DNA of 16,311 nt. Source: Entamoeba histolytica HM-1:IMSS (taxonomy: Eukaryota; Evosea; Mastigamoebida; Endamoebidae). Below are positions 6,902 through 16,311 of the stretch, piece after piece; position 1 is the stretch's first letter, and every line of letters begins with the position of its first letter. The stretch is from assembly GCF_000208925.1 (NCBI RefSeq), contig NW_001915085.1:1-16311 (forward strand), given 5' to 3'. The notes below the pieces were generated by a model that ran no database searches, had not been told where the DNA came from, and saw nothing but the letters and a program-made list of their open reading frames with translations. A program made the position numbers and the translations under genes.

Positions 6902-9624
6902 ATGCCACCTACCATCAAATTCGTTTTTCCTTTTCATCAATTCCTTCTTGGTCAAATGGTGGATGGGAAATTTATCGTTGAAACTAAACATAATTTGATG
7001 GTTGTTACTACTACAATTGCATACGTTTGTGTTGAAGTTGTTTTAGAAGAAAATGAAAAAATAGAAAAAACGATTCATCAACACACTGTTGTTATTAAAT
7101 CATCAAATGAACCATTTATTATAAAAGATGGAGATGAATTTCCGTTTCATATTTCTGTTCCTATTGACTTACCTCCAACAATCAAAAATGATTGTGTATC
7201 AATAGAACATCGGTTTATTGCAACAGTTGTTAAAGCAAAGACAACTTCATTTTTTGGTCAAAAGAAATTAGAGGAACATATTATTGTTGATATGCTTTAC
7301 CCTCATCTTAGTGGATTATCATATTTTACTAAACGCCATGAATTTTCTGTCGAAGGGTATTCTCTGTCTGTTAATCTTGAAAGAGACATATATTCTCTTG
7401 GACAAAATCTTCGTGTTAATTATTTATTAGAAGGGTCAGCAGAAAAAGATGTTCAATTACCTTTACTGATGTCTTTAGTAAGAACATTTACAAATAGAAG
7501 TACTGGAGAAATGGCTGTTATTACGTTTGTTAATTTATTATTTATTTCTTCAACGTTATTATATATCATATCATTTAATTAAGCAAAGAGTCTCATAAAA
7601 TAGAAAACATGATGATCATATTAGAATTAATCAACCTATTTCACTTGAAATCACAGTTCCAAATACAATATGTCCAACAGTAAAATCAGCTATATCTGAA
7701 GTTAATGTTGAATATTCTCTTATAGTTTCAGTTGATATGTTATCTCTTTGTTGTAAAAGAATTCAAATTGAAGGAAAAATTCCAATTCTTATTACTGATA
7801 TGCAACAAAGTTCAAAATCTAACTTCAATGAAATTGGTACATTAATTACCCCAAATGAATTTAATGAAAATTATAAAGAACAATTAAATTCTGTTTTAAA
7901 TAATTATCAAATGGTATTACAAACATTATTAGATATGAAATTTTATAAAGACTTTGTTGTTCCTGATTGTCCTAATAGGAGAATGTTCAATATTAATCAA
8001 TATATATCATTAGTTAAAGAAATACTTGAGTCAATTCTTTCACTTGTTATAAATCCAGTTACATGGAGAGACTCAACAACCCTTCTTCCTAATTATTGTA
8101 GTATTAGAAAAATGACAAGAATGTTTCAAGTAGCTATTCATTTTTCTGTTAATTTGATTTTATTAATTCCACCAACAGCATTACGTACTTCAATTTATGT
8201 TAATTGTCTTCAAACATTAAATTGTTATCAAAATTTATTATATCATCTTTATATGAAAAAGAAATCAATAGAAGAAAGTATAGAAGAACTTAGAAAATCA
8301 ATATCACATTATTTAGAATGTATTATTGAAGCAGATGAAGACAAATGGGTTGTAGAATTAGATGAATTTAGAAAATGGTTAAATGGTTTGACTTTAGAGT
8401 CTATTCCAATAAATACAACAATACCTAAAGAAAATATAATGGATCAACTAAAACCACTATTTCATGAAGTACCAAATTTATTGTATAATATTAGAATGGC
8501 ATGTGATACTGTTTCATTAGAAGGACTAAAAGACTTAATAGCTATATTTAAAACCAAAGTAATTAGTTTTATTGGATTAATACAAGGATTAATTACGGAT
8601 GAACGTTCCAAAGAATTTCTTCGATGTCAATTTATTAATTTTAATCGTGGATTAGAGTCATATGTTGAAAGAGCAGAAGTATTAAGTTTTGAGCCAACAT
8701 ATAGAACAGAAAAATATTGGGATTATTCTAAAACTGTTTTATCAATGTGGAATATTGTTTCTATAGTTATTGAAGACAACCCAATTAATAATAATAATGA
8801 TTATTTTCTTATTTACCAATGTGGTATGGAAAATGATAATTTTGTTATTAGAGGTGAGAATGGAATAATTGTTGAAAATCCATGTATATATTGCGTTTAT
8901 AAAGATGGTTTATCTTCAATTATTAAAGAAGGAATTTATAGATTAAAAACAAATTATAGTGATTTTATTGAAATGCATTCAAAAGATTTCTTAATGGTAT
9001 TTAGTAAATTTTTACATTTATTATCTGCTTCATATCTTCATCCAAATGTTTTTAGTAAATTTGTTTGTTATTATTATTTAAAGTAATATTATTTTAAATG
9101 AAATAAAAATAATTAATAAATAGGTAAATCAATTTCAGATTAAACAACGTGATGTTCAATTATTTAATCCTTTAAAAGAACTTTTTATTCGTATCGAAAA
9201 TTTTATTCAAAAATTGATTATATTTTATAGAATTAATACTTCGAGAGATCCAACTTCAATTGTATATGATACATGTCATGCACAGAAAAGAGTTGTTGAA
9301 CAATTAATGGTACTTGTAAGACTTTGTCTTTTACATGGTCAAATTTATTCTCCAATTTACGTTCAAATGATTGATGAATTTCAGAAATTCAGAGAAATGG
9401 TATATGGGTTATTACTTCGTCAATTTCATCGTTTAAATGAAGAAGTTAAACATTCTAATGCAATTGATGATGAAATTCAAGGTTCATTTTTTGGTGCAAA
9501 ACAACGACAAGTGGTATATACTCTTCTTTTTGAAGAACATGTTGATTGTTCTGAAAGTGCTGATATTCCAATTCAAATAAAAGAATTAGAAGAAGAGGTG
9601 GTGAGTAGTGCTGAAGAATTCTGA
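6902..9624 (+). CDS. arrestin-fold protein with long uncharacterised C-terminal region
   Basis: Joining 6902-7524, 7604-9062 and 9124-9624 gives 860 residues. Residues 1 to about 275 read as the two beta-sandwich lobes of an arrestin-fold protein. The N lobe has a GQMVDGKFIVET-type first strand and a FPFHISVPIDLPPTI block. The C lobe holds YSLSVNLERDIYSLGQNLRVNYLLEG and, after the first splice, ISLEITVPNTICPTV. Such proteins act as trafficking adaptors in other eukaryotes. The remaining roughly 585 residues are mostly alpha-helical by pattern, with hydrophobic and charged heptad-like stretches, and match no domain I recognise. No PPxY motif, signal peptide or clear membrane span is visible. 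It is far longer than Vps26 or most alpha-arrestins. Its stop converges with the Sec7-like gene, 74 bases away. Confidence 0.8.
7525..7603 (+). other. first intron of the arrestin-fold gene
   Basis: This 79-base phase-2 intron runs from GTTTGT to CATAAAATAG. Splicing rebuilds a Thr codon and continues the second arrestin lobe (EMAVITKHDDHIRINQPISL). An upstream in-frame TAA just before the acceptor rules out an earlier one. Confidence 0.9.
9063..9123 (+). other. second intron of the arrestin-fold gene
   Basis: This 61-base phase-0 intron runs from GTTTGT to AATAAATAG and joins FSKF to VNQFQIKQRDVQLF. A CAG ending at 9138 is also in frame and would remove only VNQFQ, so the exact acceptor is uncertain. 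Retention would end the protein at residue 701, lacking the last 166 residues. Confidence 0.8.
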
Positions 9625-9698
9625 ATTGTTATTAATTAAATTAAATTTGAAATAATAAAAAAAATAAATGGTTAACAATAAATTGATTATACATAGTT

Positions 9699-12600
9699 TT
9701 ATAAAATAGCTAATAATTGTTTAACATCTTTACGAACTTCCATATCATCAATATTAATTAATTCACATAATACAAGTTGAATATTTTGATTAGTAATAAA
9801 TAATTTTGGATTATTACTATTTTTTAAATGGTATAATAAAATTTTAATAATATCAATATTTTTAAATTCAAATAATTTTAATATAAAAGGAGAATATTGT
9901 TCTGATTTAATAATTAGTGAAATACACATTGTTGTAAATAACTTTAAAATAGAATCTATTTGTTCTTTTGAAGAAGTTGAAAGAAGTCTTAATGATAAAT
10001 ATCTTTCAATATGTTTATATAATAAAGGAATAAGAAGAGTTGGACATTTTTCAATATTACAATTTATAATTGATAATATTTCATATAATGCTGAAAATGA
10101 TTTTAATAAATCATTTTGTTTTGGAATATACATATGTCTAATAATTTTATGTGCAATAAAATTATGTGGTTGTTGTGAATGTATTTTTAAACATGAAGTT
10201 GAACATATTGGAAGTCCACAAAGAGCACATTGAATCATTTCACAAGCAGGTAATAATTTATTACAATGAGAACATATGGATAATATTGAAGGTTGAATAG
10301 GGTCAGTAAAAGATGGAGTAATATTTGTTATTGATAATAATGAAGTTGTAATTTGATCATAAAAATATTCTATTAAATCAGTAAAATGAATAATAAATAA
10401 TGAAGGTTCAGAAACAAGTTTTGGAATAATTTCATTTAAAATAAAAATACCTGTTTTTTGAAGAGCTTCATTTGTTGTTAAAATTAAAAGTGTTATTAAA
10501 TTAATAACATCAGGTAATAATAATGGGTATGACTTTGATGTTTCTAATGATCTAAATGCAATAGATGTACCAATAATAGCTACCCAATCTTTTGATGTTT
10601 CATCAATACTTAGTGTAGAACTCATTATAATTTGTAATGCTCTCATTTTAATATCATCAATTAATGTAGGTTGTGTAAGTAATTTTTCATAAACAATTTG
10701 TATAACTTTTGTTGATATTTCAACATTTGTATTGAGCATTGATTTAGCAAGTGCTTTAATACATGGCATCCAAATATTAATTACATCATTATTTAATACT
10801 TTAAGGTCTTTAACATTTTCAGCAATATTTGCTAATTTTTCAACTGCATAATGAGCTGCTTTATCATTTGGACATATAGAAAACATAGATAAAGTATTAA
10901 TATAATATGGAAAATATGAATCAAAATATTCATCTTTATATTTCTCAAATTCAACTAATTTCTCAAATCCTGTCTCAACAATAATCATTTCTATATCTTC
11001 AGCTGCTGTTGATAATATTTGAAAAATATGTCTCCAATCAGAACATTTTTTTACATATGAAAGAACTAATTGTCTAACAGATAAAAGAGGGGAATCATTA
11101 ATAGTAATTAATAGCATTTCATAATATGTTTCTGTTATATTGAAATATTCTAATTCTTCTCTTTGTATTAATAAATCATAAATTGAACTAAGTATTTCTA
11201 ATGCAACTTGAGCAACTTTTGGTTGTGGATGAAGTGATATACTATTTAATATTTGAAATAAACTGGTTGATAATGAGTCATAAATATAAAATATACGATA
11301 AATATTAAAATGAATAACTGAAAGTAACATATTTAATAAAGAGATTGATGGTGTTTGTGAATTTGTCATTTCAAATGCTACATTTAACAATTGAATAATA
11401 TATGATAATAACCCAGATGGTGATAATGCTGTTCCATGAATTACTGCTAAGAATAATGTATCATCAGGACAAATAATTGTTTGATAAGAAGTTGTAGTAG
11501 TTAAATCAAATGTTTTGTATGGAATATATCTATTAAATCTAAAGTGTTTTGGAATAGAAGTAATACGATCAGTTTGGATATTTATCAAATGAACAAATAA
11601 TTTAATTGGATATTGCCATGCTTCATGAAATGAATTTCCATGAGAATAACAAAATTGTAGAAGTAATTTTAATGATGCAGACTGAGAAGTAGTAGATATT
11701 GATTCTTGTAAAGGCCAATCAGATACTAATGATAATAATTGATTTAATTCATCTTTTTCTCTACATAATGATGAAAAATAAAGTAAAGCACGTGTTGAAG
11801 AAAATGGATCTAATTCATTAATAAATAATTGTTGTAAAGCTGAAAGAATTAAAGAAAAACATCTATGAAACATATCAATTTGATCTTCAGTTGGTATTTG
11901 TTTATTTTCTTTAAATAATGGAGTTTCTTCTAGTTGATCATATAATTTCATTAAATCTGTTGTTGGTACTTTGATATTCATTTTTATTGAAAGTTCCTTA
12001 AGTTTTTGAAAATTAGATATAATAGGAGTATCAGAAATATCTCTTGAAAATTGAAGAAGTAACATACATAATTTTTTTACTGTATCAATTGAATAACTTG
12101 TTGCAACATGATATATTTCAGCAAATGTTTTAATAAATTCAGTTGTTGATTTATTATCATTTGGTAATATAAATCCATTTAATGAAATAGATAACGCATC
12201 ATAAAAATCATATCGAGAAAGATCAAGAATAGAAAAATAACCAGTTAATGCATCTTCATGTCTTGTTAAATAATATCCAATTCCATTCTTGTCTAATGTA
12301 GAATCTTTACGTAAATAATTACCAACTACTAATGGTTTTTGTGTTGGACATTTTTCTTCAATTGCTTCTTCTATCATTTTAGCTGAAGATAATAATACTG
12401 ATGGATGTATTTCTAAAGGTGGTGAAGGTGCAAATGAACGAATACATTGAACAATACCTTGAGCACAATACTTTTTAATAACATCATTTTTAAATCCATT
12501 AAGAAAACAATTAACAATTGATTTAAATACTGAACCTCCCAAAGAATCTCTGTCAAAAATTGTATAAATACAATACATTGCATTACCTGAAGATGACAAT

Positions 12601-13784
12601 GATACTAATGATTTAATTGAAACAATACTATTATTTGGGTTATTAGTTTCATTAATATAATTGTTAATAATTGTTCTACATTCACTTTTCATATGACTCC
12701 CATGTCGAATAATTAATTGAATTAATATCTGAACAGCAAGATCACTAATACTCCCTCCAATAAAACAGGTTGTTGAAAACATTTTAAGTAATTGATGTCT
12801 AATTGCATTATTTAATACATTAGGAAGGCATGAAGAAAGAAGAGAATCTGCCATTTCCATTGAAATTTCATGGTATTTTATATTACCTTTACCTCCTTTT
12901 TCTTCTAAAAGAATATATTCTTTTTTAAATTCTGTTTTAGAAAATGATGGTTGATTAAACCAATTAGTTGATGCACATTGAAGTAGTTCAAGTAACACTG
13001 CTTGTTGTATACTTTGTTTTAATGATTTATTTTCATTTTTTATTGATGTAGATGAAATACTTAAATTATTCCAAGAAGTATGACTTCTTGAAGGATATTT
13101 TTGTTGAATAAGAAATGAAGATTGAATAGAAGGAGTATTTGAATAATGAGGACTTGAAGAGAGAGTTGAATTTAGTGATGAGAAAGAAATAAGTTGATTT
13201 ATATTTAAATTAGAATTTATTGCTGGTGATGGTGATGGAGCAAATACTGGAGAAATTGATGGAGAGTTTTGTAATAAAGGAGACATACATGATGGAGAAT
13301 GTGACTCATCAATTAATGTAGCAATATAATCACGAACAAGACGTAAAGGATAAAATTGTGATGGAGTTGTTTGGTAATATGAAGATATAACATGAGCGTC
13401 AATAATAAAATGAATAGCCTTACAATGATAAGTATTTTCAATTTGAAATTTTGATGTTAAAAAAACTATTCTACAACAATTAAGAATTGACTGAATTGGT
13501 TGAGGTAGAAAAGAAGTGAAAATAGAAGATAGGAATAGTCTCATTGTTTGATTTGAAAGAAATAATGGATCAATAATTGGTAATAAAACAGTTGTAAGTT
13601 TAGTTGTCAATTTTAAACGAATGATTTGAGGAAGTAATATTTGAAACAATTGTTGTAAATTATCTGATAATGGTTTTGTTGTTAATAAACAACTTTTAAT
13701 TGATTTTATAGTAGAAAGTATGTCTTTATCTTTTATTTCTTTTGACAAATCATTCATATAAGTACACAAGATGTTTTGGTCCAT
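9699..13784 (-). CDS. BIG/Sec7-type large ArfGEF-like protein, degenerate Sec7 domain
   Basis: This single-exon gene encodes 1361 residues, mostly helical HEAT/ARM-like repeats. IYTIFDRDSLGGSVFKSIV (from 406) matches the HUS box of BIG-type Arf exchange factors (IYVNYDCD...NIF). About 490-625 aligns with Sec7: YLRKDSTLDKNGIGYYLTRHED, then LSISLNGFILPND, then LYDQLEETPLF. The family catalytic glutamate of the LPGEAQ loop is replaced: here it reads LPND (540-543), with Asp in place of Glu. The second motif (normally FAIIMLNTDLHNP-like) has also decayed, and the first Sec7 helices are not recognisable. Residues 159 to about 253 form a Ser/Pro/Asn-rich linker with many SP sites. A Cys/His cluster at 1171-1207 resembles a MYND finger. 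Probably a Golgi/endosome Arf-pathway protein, possibly non-catalytic. Confidence 0.72.
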   Translation of the reverse strand: MDQNILCTYMNDLSKEIKDKDILSTIKSIKSCLLTTKPLSDNLQQLFQILLPQIIRLKLTTKLTTVLLPIIDPLFLSNQTMRLFLSSIFTSFLPQPIQSILNCCRIVFLTSKFQIENTYHCKAIHFIIDAHVISSYYQTTPSQFYPLRLVRDYIATLIDESHSPSCMSPLLQNSPSISPVFAPSPSPAINSNLNINQLISFSSLNSTLSSSPHYSNTPSIQSSFLIQQKYPSRSHTSWNNLSISSTSIKNENKSLKQSIQQAVLLELLQCASTNWFNQPSFSKTEFKKEYILLEEKGGKGNIKYHEISMEMADSLLSSCLPNVLNNAIRHQLLKMFSTTCFIGGSISDLAVQILIQLIIRHGSHMKSECRTIINNYINETNNPNNSIVSIKSLVSLSSSGNAMYCIYTIFDRDSLGGSVFKSIVNCFLNGFKNDVIKKYCAQGIVQCIRSFAPSPPLEIHPSVLLSSAKMIEEAIEEKCPTQKPLVVGNYLRKDSTLDKNGIGYYLTRHEDALTGYFSILDLSRYDFYDALSISLNGFILPNDNKSTTEFIKTFAEIYHVATSYSIDTVKKLCMLLLQFSRDISDTPIISNFQKLKELSIKMNIKVPTTDLMKLYDQLEETPLFKENKQIPTEDQIDMFHRCFSLILSALQQLFINELDPFSSTRALLYFSSLCREKDELNQLLSLVSDWPLQESISTTSQSASLKLLLQFCYSHGNSFHEAWQYPIKLFVHLINIQTDRITSIPKHFRFNRYIPYKTFDLTTTTSYQTIICPDDTLFLAVIHGTALSPSGLLSYIIQLLNVAFEMTNSQTPSISLLNMLLSVIHFNIYRIFYIYDSLSTSLFQILNSISLHPQPKVAQVALEILSSIYDLLIQREELEYFNITETYYEMLLITINDSPLLSVRQLVLSYVKKCSDWRHIFQILSTAAEDIEMIIVETGFEKLVEFEKYKDEYFDSYFPYYINTLSMFSICPNDKAAHYAVEKLANIAENVKDLKVLNNDVINIWMPCIKALAKSMLNTNVEISTKVIQIVYEKLLTQPTLIDDIKMRALQIIMSSTLSIDETSKDWVAIIGTSIAFRSLETSKSYPLLLPDVINLITLLILTTNEALQKTGIFILNEIIPKLVSEPSLFIIHFTDLIEYFYDQITTSLLSITNITPSFTDPIQPSILSICSHCNKLLPACEMIQCALCGLPICSTSCLKIHSQQPHNFIAHKIIRHMYIPKQNDLLKSFSALYEILSIINCNIEKCPTLLIPLLYKHIERYLSLRLLSTSSKEQIDSILKLFTTMCISLIIKSEQYSPFILKLFEFKNIDIIKILLYHLKNSNNPKLFITNQNIQLVLCELINIDDMEVRKDVKQLLAIL

Positions 13785-13796
13785 TTAGAATGCGAA

Positions 13797-13811
13797 GTAA
13801 ATTTTTAGTTC
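13797..13811 (-). promoter_or_regulatory. core promoter boxes of the Sec7-like gene
   Basis: The minus strand reads GAACTAAAAATTTAC, which places a GAACT core directly before AAAAATTTA, an approximate initiator. They lie 13-27 bases before the ATG at 13784, implying a leader of about 20 bases. This supports the chosen start, as no earlier in-frame ATG precedes these boxes. Confidence 0.55.
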
Positions 13812-14019
13812 TTTTCTTTTTCATATTGAATTTTCGATTGAAATTTTCTCTATATTTTTCTGATATAAAAGAAGAAATCAGTTAAATAACATTTCAAGAA
13901 TAAAGAGTTTAATTTAATTAGAATATGATTTAACTAATAACAATTAAAGACTTTAAAGAAAAGAAGTTTTAATTAAGTTATAAATATTTGTAATTAAATA
14001 AAGAAAAATATTTAATGTA

Positions 14020-16199
14020 TTATTGAGAGAATGAATGAATAAATTTTGAGAATGATTCGTTATACATTTTTTCTGCATAATGTTCTAAAATTTCTTTAAA
14101 ATCATTAAAATGAGGATTTTCTAATGATAATAAAAGTGTTTTAATAATTATTTGAAATTCTTTATAATATTGATGTTTTAATAATATTTTAAGGTATTGT
14201 AATATTAATTCAATATGAAAGAAATTAATTTCTTTTCTTGATTTTAAATAAGATATTAAAATATTAATTAATTCTTTAGTATTTTCTATTTCAAATAATT
14301 CAATTTCTTCAATTCTTTCATCTAATTTTTCTATTTGAATTTTATCATTAGCAAATGAAATTTTTGGATTATTATAAATATTATAATATTTTGAATAATA
14401 TTGAATAAGTTCATTTTTAACATCATTTGGAAGTGCATTTAAAACAGATATATCAATTTGAGATGCACTTGGTAATTCAACAAATTTATTCTTTTCATTT
14501 TGTTTTATTTTTGTATATTTTTCTTCTTCTTGTTTTGCTAAAAGAATTTGTTGAAATATTTTTGATTCTTTTATTTGAACTGGTTGAATAGAATGTACTT
14601 TACTTATTTGAATAGAAATTCCTCTTAAATCTTTTATTGGAATTTGAAATTGATTCCATAAAATAATAGCACTTTTATTAAGAATTGCTGAATTTTGAGT
14701 TTCACAAATAGTAATACTCTTAGATTGCATATTAACAATACCATGTCCTTTATATTTAATTGCTTCTCCACTTCCTTCTTTTCTTGTCATTATTTGCATA
14801 GTCATTAAAGTTCCCATAACATTAGATTTGTGTAATCGTTTTTCTACTTCACAACACATTCTAAAAATAAATTGTTTAACATCATCATCATTCTCAAATC
14901 TAATTCCCCAATTTATTGATATTCCAACACTTTTCTTTTCTTTTTTATTCTCAAATTGAGTATTATCAATTCCTTTACTCATTTCAATTAATTTAAGAGT
15001 ATTTTTCTCTCCTATTTGTTTTTCTAATACTTCTTTTGAAATTAATGAAATATCTCCACATGTATAAACCCCAATTATTTTACATTGTTCTGAAAGAGAA
15101 TAACCAAAACCTGGAAGTTCTGCTATTTTTATTGTAGAAATAAATTCTTCAATCTCCATTATTATTTCATATTCTTTTTAAATAAAAAAAAACAATTAAA
15201 ACAAACATTTGATAGTAAATAGTATATTCCATCAGGTTTTGCTTTTTTCATTGCTAGACGTGCTGTAAGAGGATTTATTCCAATTCCAAAACTTATTCCA
15301 CAATGAATTGTTTCTTTAATTTCTATTCTAACTTGTTGTAAAAAAATATCAATAGGTTCAGGAACAGATGAAATATCTATAATACATTCATCACAACTCA
15401 ATACTTCAATATTATGAAAATATTTTGTTAATATTTCATACATCTTTAATGCAACTTTTTCATATTCATCGAAGTCATATCCAACAACAATTAATTGTGG
15501 ACAAAGATTATATGCTTGTTTTAACCACATCCCATTTTTTATTCCATATTTTCTTGCTTCATAATTACAACTAGAAACATCTGCATTATTTCCACCATGT
15601 GATACAACTACGGGTTTTCCTTGTAATTCAGTGTGTTTAGAAATTGTAACAGAAGCAAAGAATGAGTCAATATCAACATGCATAATTTTAGAATAATTTG
15701 ATTTAATTCCTTCAACTTTTTCTGAAAGAAAATCTGAAAATATTGTTTTCCATAAAGAAATATGATGAAGTCTTGAACTTAAATAATATTTATCAAGAAA
15801 ATTTGGATCAGTACAATCTAAATCACTTCGTTGTTGTTGGTTCTTATTCATTTTTTGTAGACTATAATTAGTTGTTGCTTGTAATGTTCCATATTTAATA
15901 GAATCTATTATCCAATTTGGATGAACAACAATCTTTCTTTCAAATTGAATTTGATGTTGATATGATAATTGAGTTGCAACAATATGAGTAACTTCAGATG
16001 AAGAATATTTCATTAAATATTTTCCACCATTTTGAAGAATTAAAGAACGTAAAATTGATGCTGAAGGATGTGTTCTTCCAGTAATCCAAACAGCAACACC
16101 TTTAAAAATATTTCTTTTTCCATATTTCTTTCTTTGTTCATCAAATTGTTGTTGTTGTAATTTATCTTTTTTCTTAAAGTATTGTTTAAGAGTCAACAT
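14020..16199 (-). CDS. REV1: REV1, Y-family translesion DNA polymerase (dCMP transferase)
   Basis: Joining 16199-15207 to 15153-14020 gives 708 residues. Domains in order: BRCT (about 28-112, with HPNWIIDSI); the REV1 signature SRLHHISLWK (142-151), whose Arg143 and Leu144 correspond to the residues that template dCTP and push out the template base; the palm with HVDIDSFFASV (Asp176) and SCDECIIDIS (Asp270, Glu271) as metal ligands; thumb ELPGFGYSLSEQ; the little-finger domain; a ubiquitin-binding UBM at about 558-585 (LPSASQIDISVLNALPNDV); and a helical C-terminal domain (about 618-703) that in other species binds other translesion polymerases. The start at 16199 is preferred over an in-frame ATG at 16271 because an initiator-like box lies between them. 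The intron acceptor is unusual. Confidence 0.92.
15154..15206 (-). other. intron of REV1 with unusual acceptor
   Basis: The donor GTTTGT at 15206 follows KPDGIYYLLSN. The frame shifts by two, so intron length must be 2 modulo 3. The only AG that satisfies this and keeps the VDDF-like segment (IEEFISTIKIAELPGFG) ends at 15154, giving 53 bases and a GGAG acceptor instead of TAG. An alternative, donor 15202 with the TAG ending at 15123, is open but would delete that conserved segment. Confidence 0.6.
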
Positions 16200-16209
16200 C
16201 TTATAAAAT

Positions 16210-16218
16210 TGAGTTTTT
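16210..16218 (-). promoter_or_regulatory. initiator-like box of REV1
   Basis: AAAAACTCA on the minus strand matches eight of nine bases of the Entamoeba initiator AAAAATTCA. It lies 11-19 bases before the ATG at 16199, the usual leader length. The upstream ATG at 16271 would lie outside the transcript. Confidence 0.55.
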
Positions 16219-16311
16219 GATTTTGTAATAAAAATAAAATAATTTAAAAAAAAACAAAAAAACAACAACAACTAAATAACACAAAAAGAGAAAGAAGAAC
16301 TAATTAATTAA

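Noticed and set aside
14020..15159. Minus-strand frame taken as a separate polymerase-like gene
   Set aside because: It starts within the REV1 thumb and continues the same domain order, so it is the second exon of REV1.
16200..16271. N-terminal 24 residues of the longest REV1 frame, resembling a hydrophobic signal
   Set aside because: An initiator-like box at 16218-16210 lies between this ATG and the one at 16199, and REV1 is a nuclear protein with no signal peptide.

Overview
The window looks like nuclear DNA of an Entamoeba species (E. histolytica/dispar group or a close relative; the exact species cannot be read from the sequence). The support is: very high A+T; compact genes with short introns that open with GTTTGT and usually close with TAG; GAAC-like (AATGAACT), TATTTAAA-like and AAAAATTCA-like core promoter boxes just upstream of starts; and very short leaders. 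Gene content is purely eukaryotic: Rab, Snu13, RNA polymerase III C11, a Sec7-type protein and REV1. I see no mobile-element protein, tRNA, rRNA or CRISPR array.

Layout. 1-2239 holds no convincing gene and has a strong purine bias on the + strand from about 880 to 2000. 2240-3274 (-) encodes a coiled-coil plus TLDc protein. 3818-4533 (+, one intron) encodes a Rab-like GTPase. 4649-5419 (-) encodes a protein with repeated ubiquitin-like folds. 5636-6082 (+, one intron directly after the ATG) encodes Snu13/15.5K, a gene that ORF calling alone misses. 6216-6593 (+, one intron) encodes the C11 (RPC11/POLR3K) subunit of RNA polymerase III. 6902-9624 (+, two introns) encodes an 860-residue arrestin-fold protein with a long unrecognised C-terminal half. 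9699-13784 (-) encodes a 1361-residue protein related to large BIG/Sec7 Arf exchange factors, with a degenerate Sec7 domain and a MYND-like zinc finger. 14020-16199 (-, one intron) encodes REV1 (BRCT, Y-family polymerase, UBM, C-terminal domain).

Functional themes. Genes alternate in strand and do not form an operon. Rab, the arrestin-fold protein and the Sec7-like protein fit membrane traffic; Snu13 and C11 serve RNA processing and transcription; REV1 serves translesion DNA synthesis.

The most interesting signal is in the Snu13 gene. Its roughly 30-base leader can fold into a kink-turn with the tandem G.A pairs, U.U pair and 3-base bulge of box C/D RNA, the RNA type that Snu13 binds. The element runs into the A of the start codon and ends two bases before the 5' splice site of an intron that follows ATG directly. 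This arrangement resembles yeast RPL30, where a member of the same protein superfamily represses its own splicing and translation. It suggests Snu13 autoregulation, which I infer and cannot prove here.
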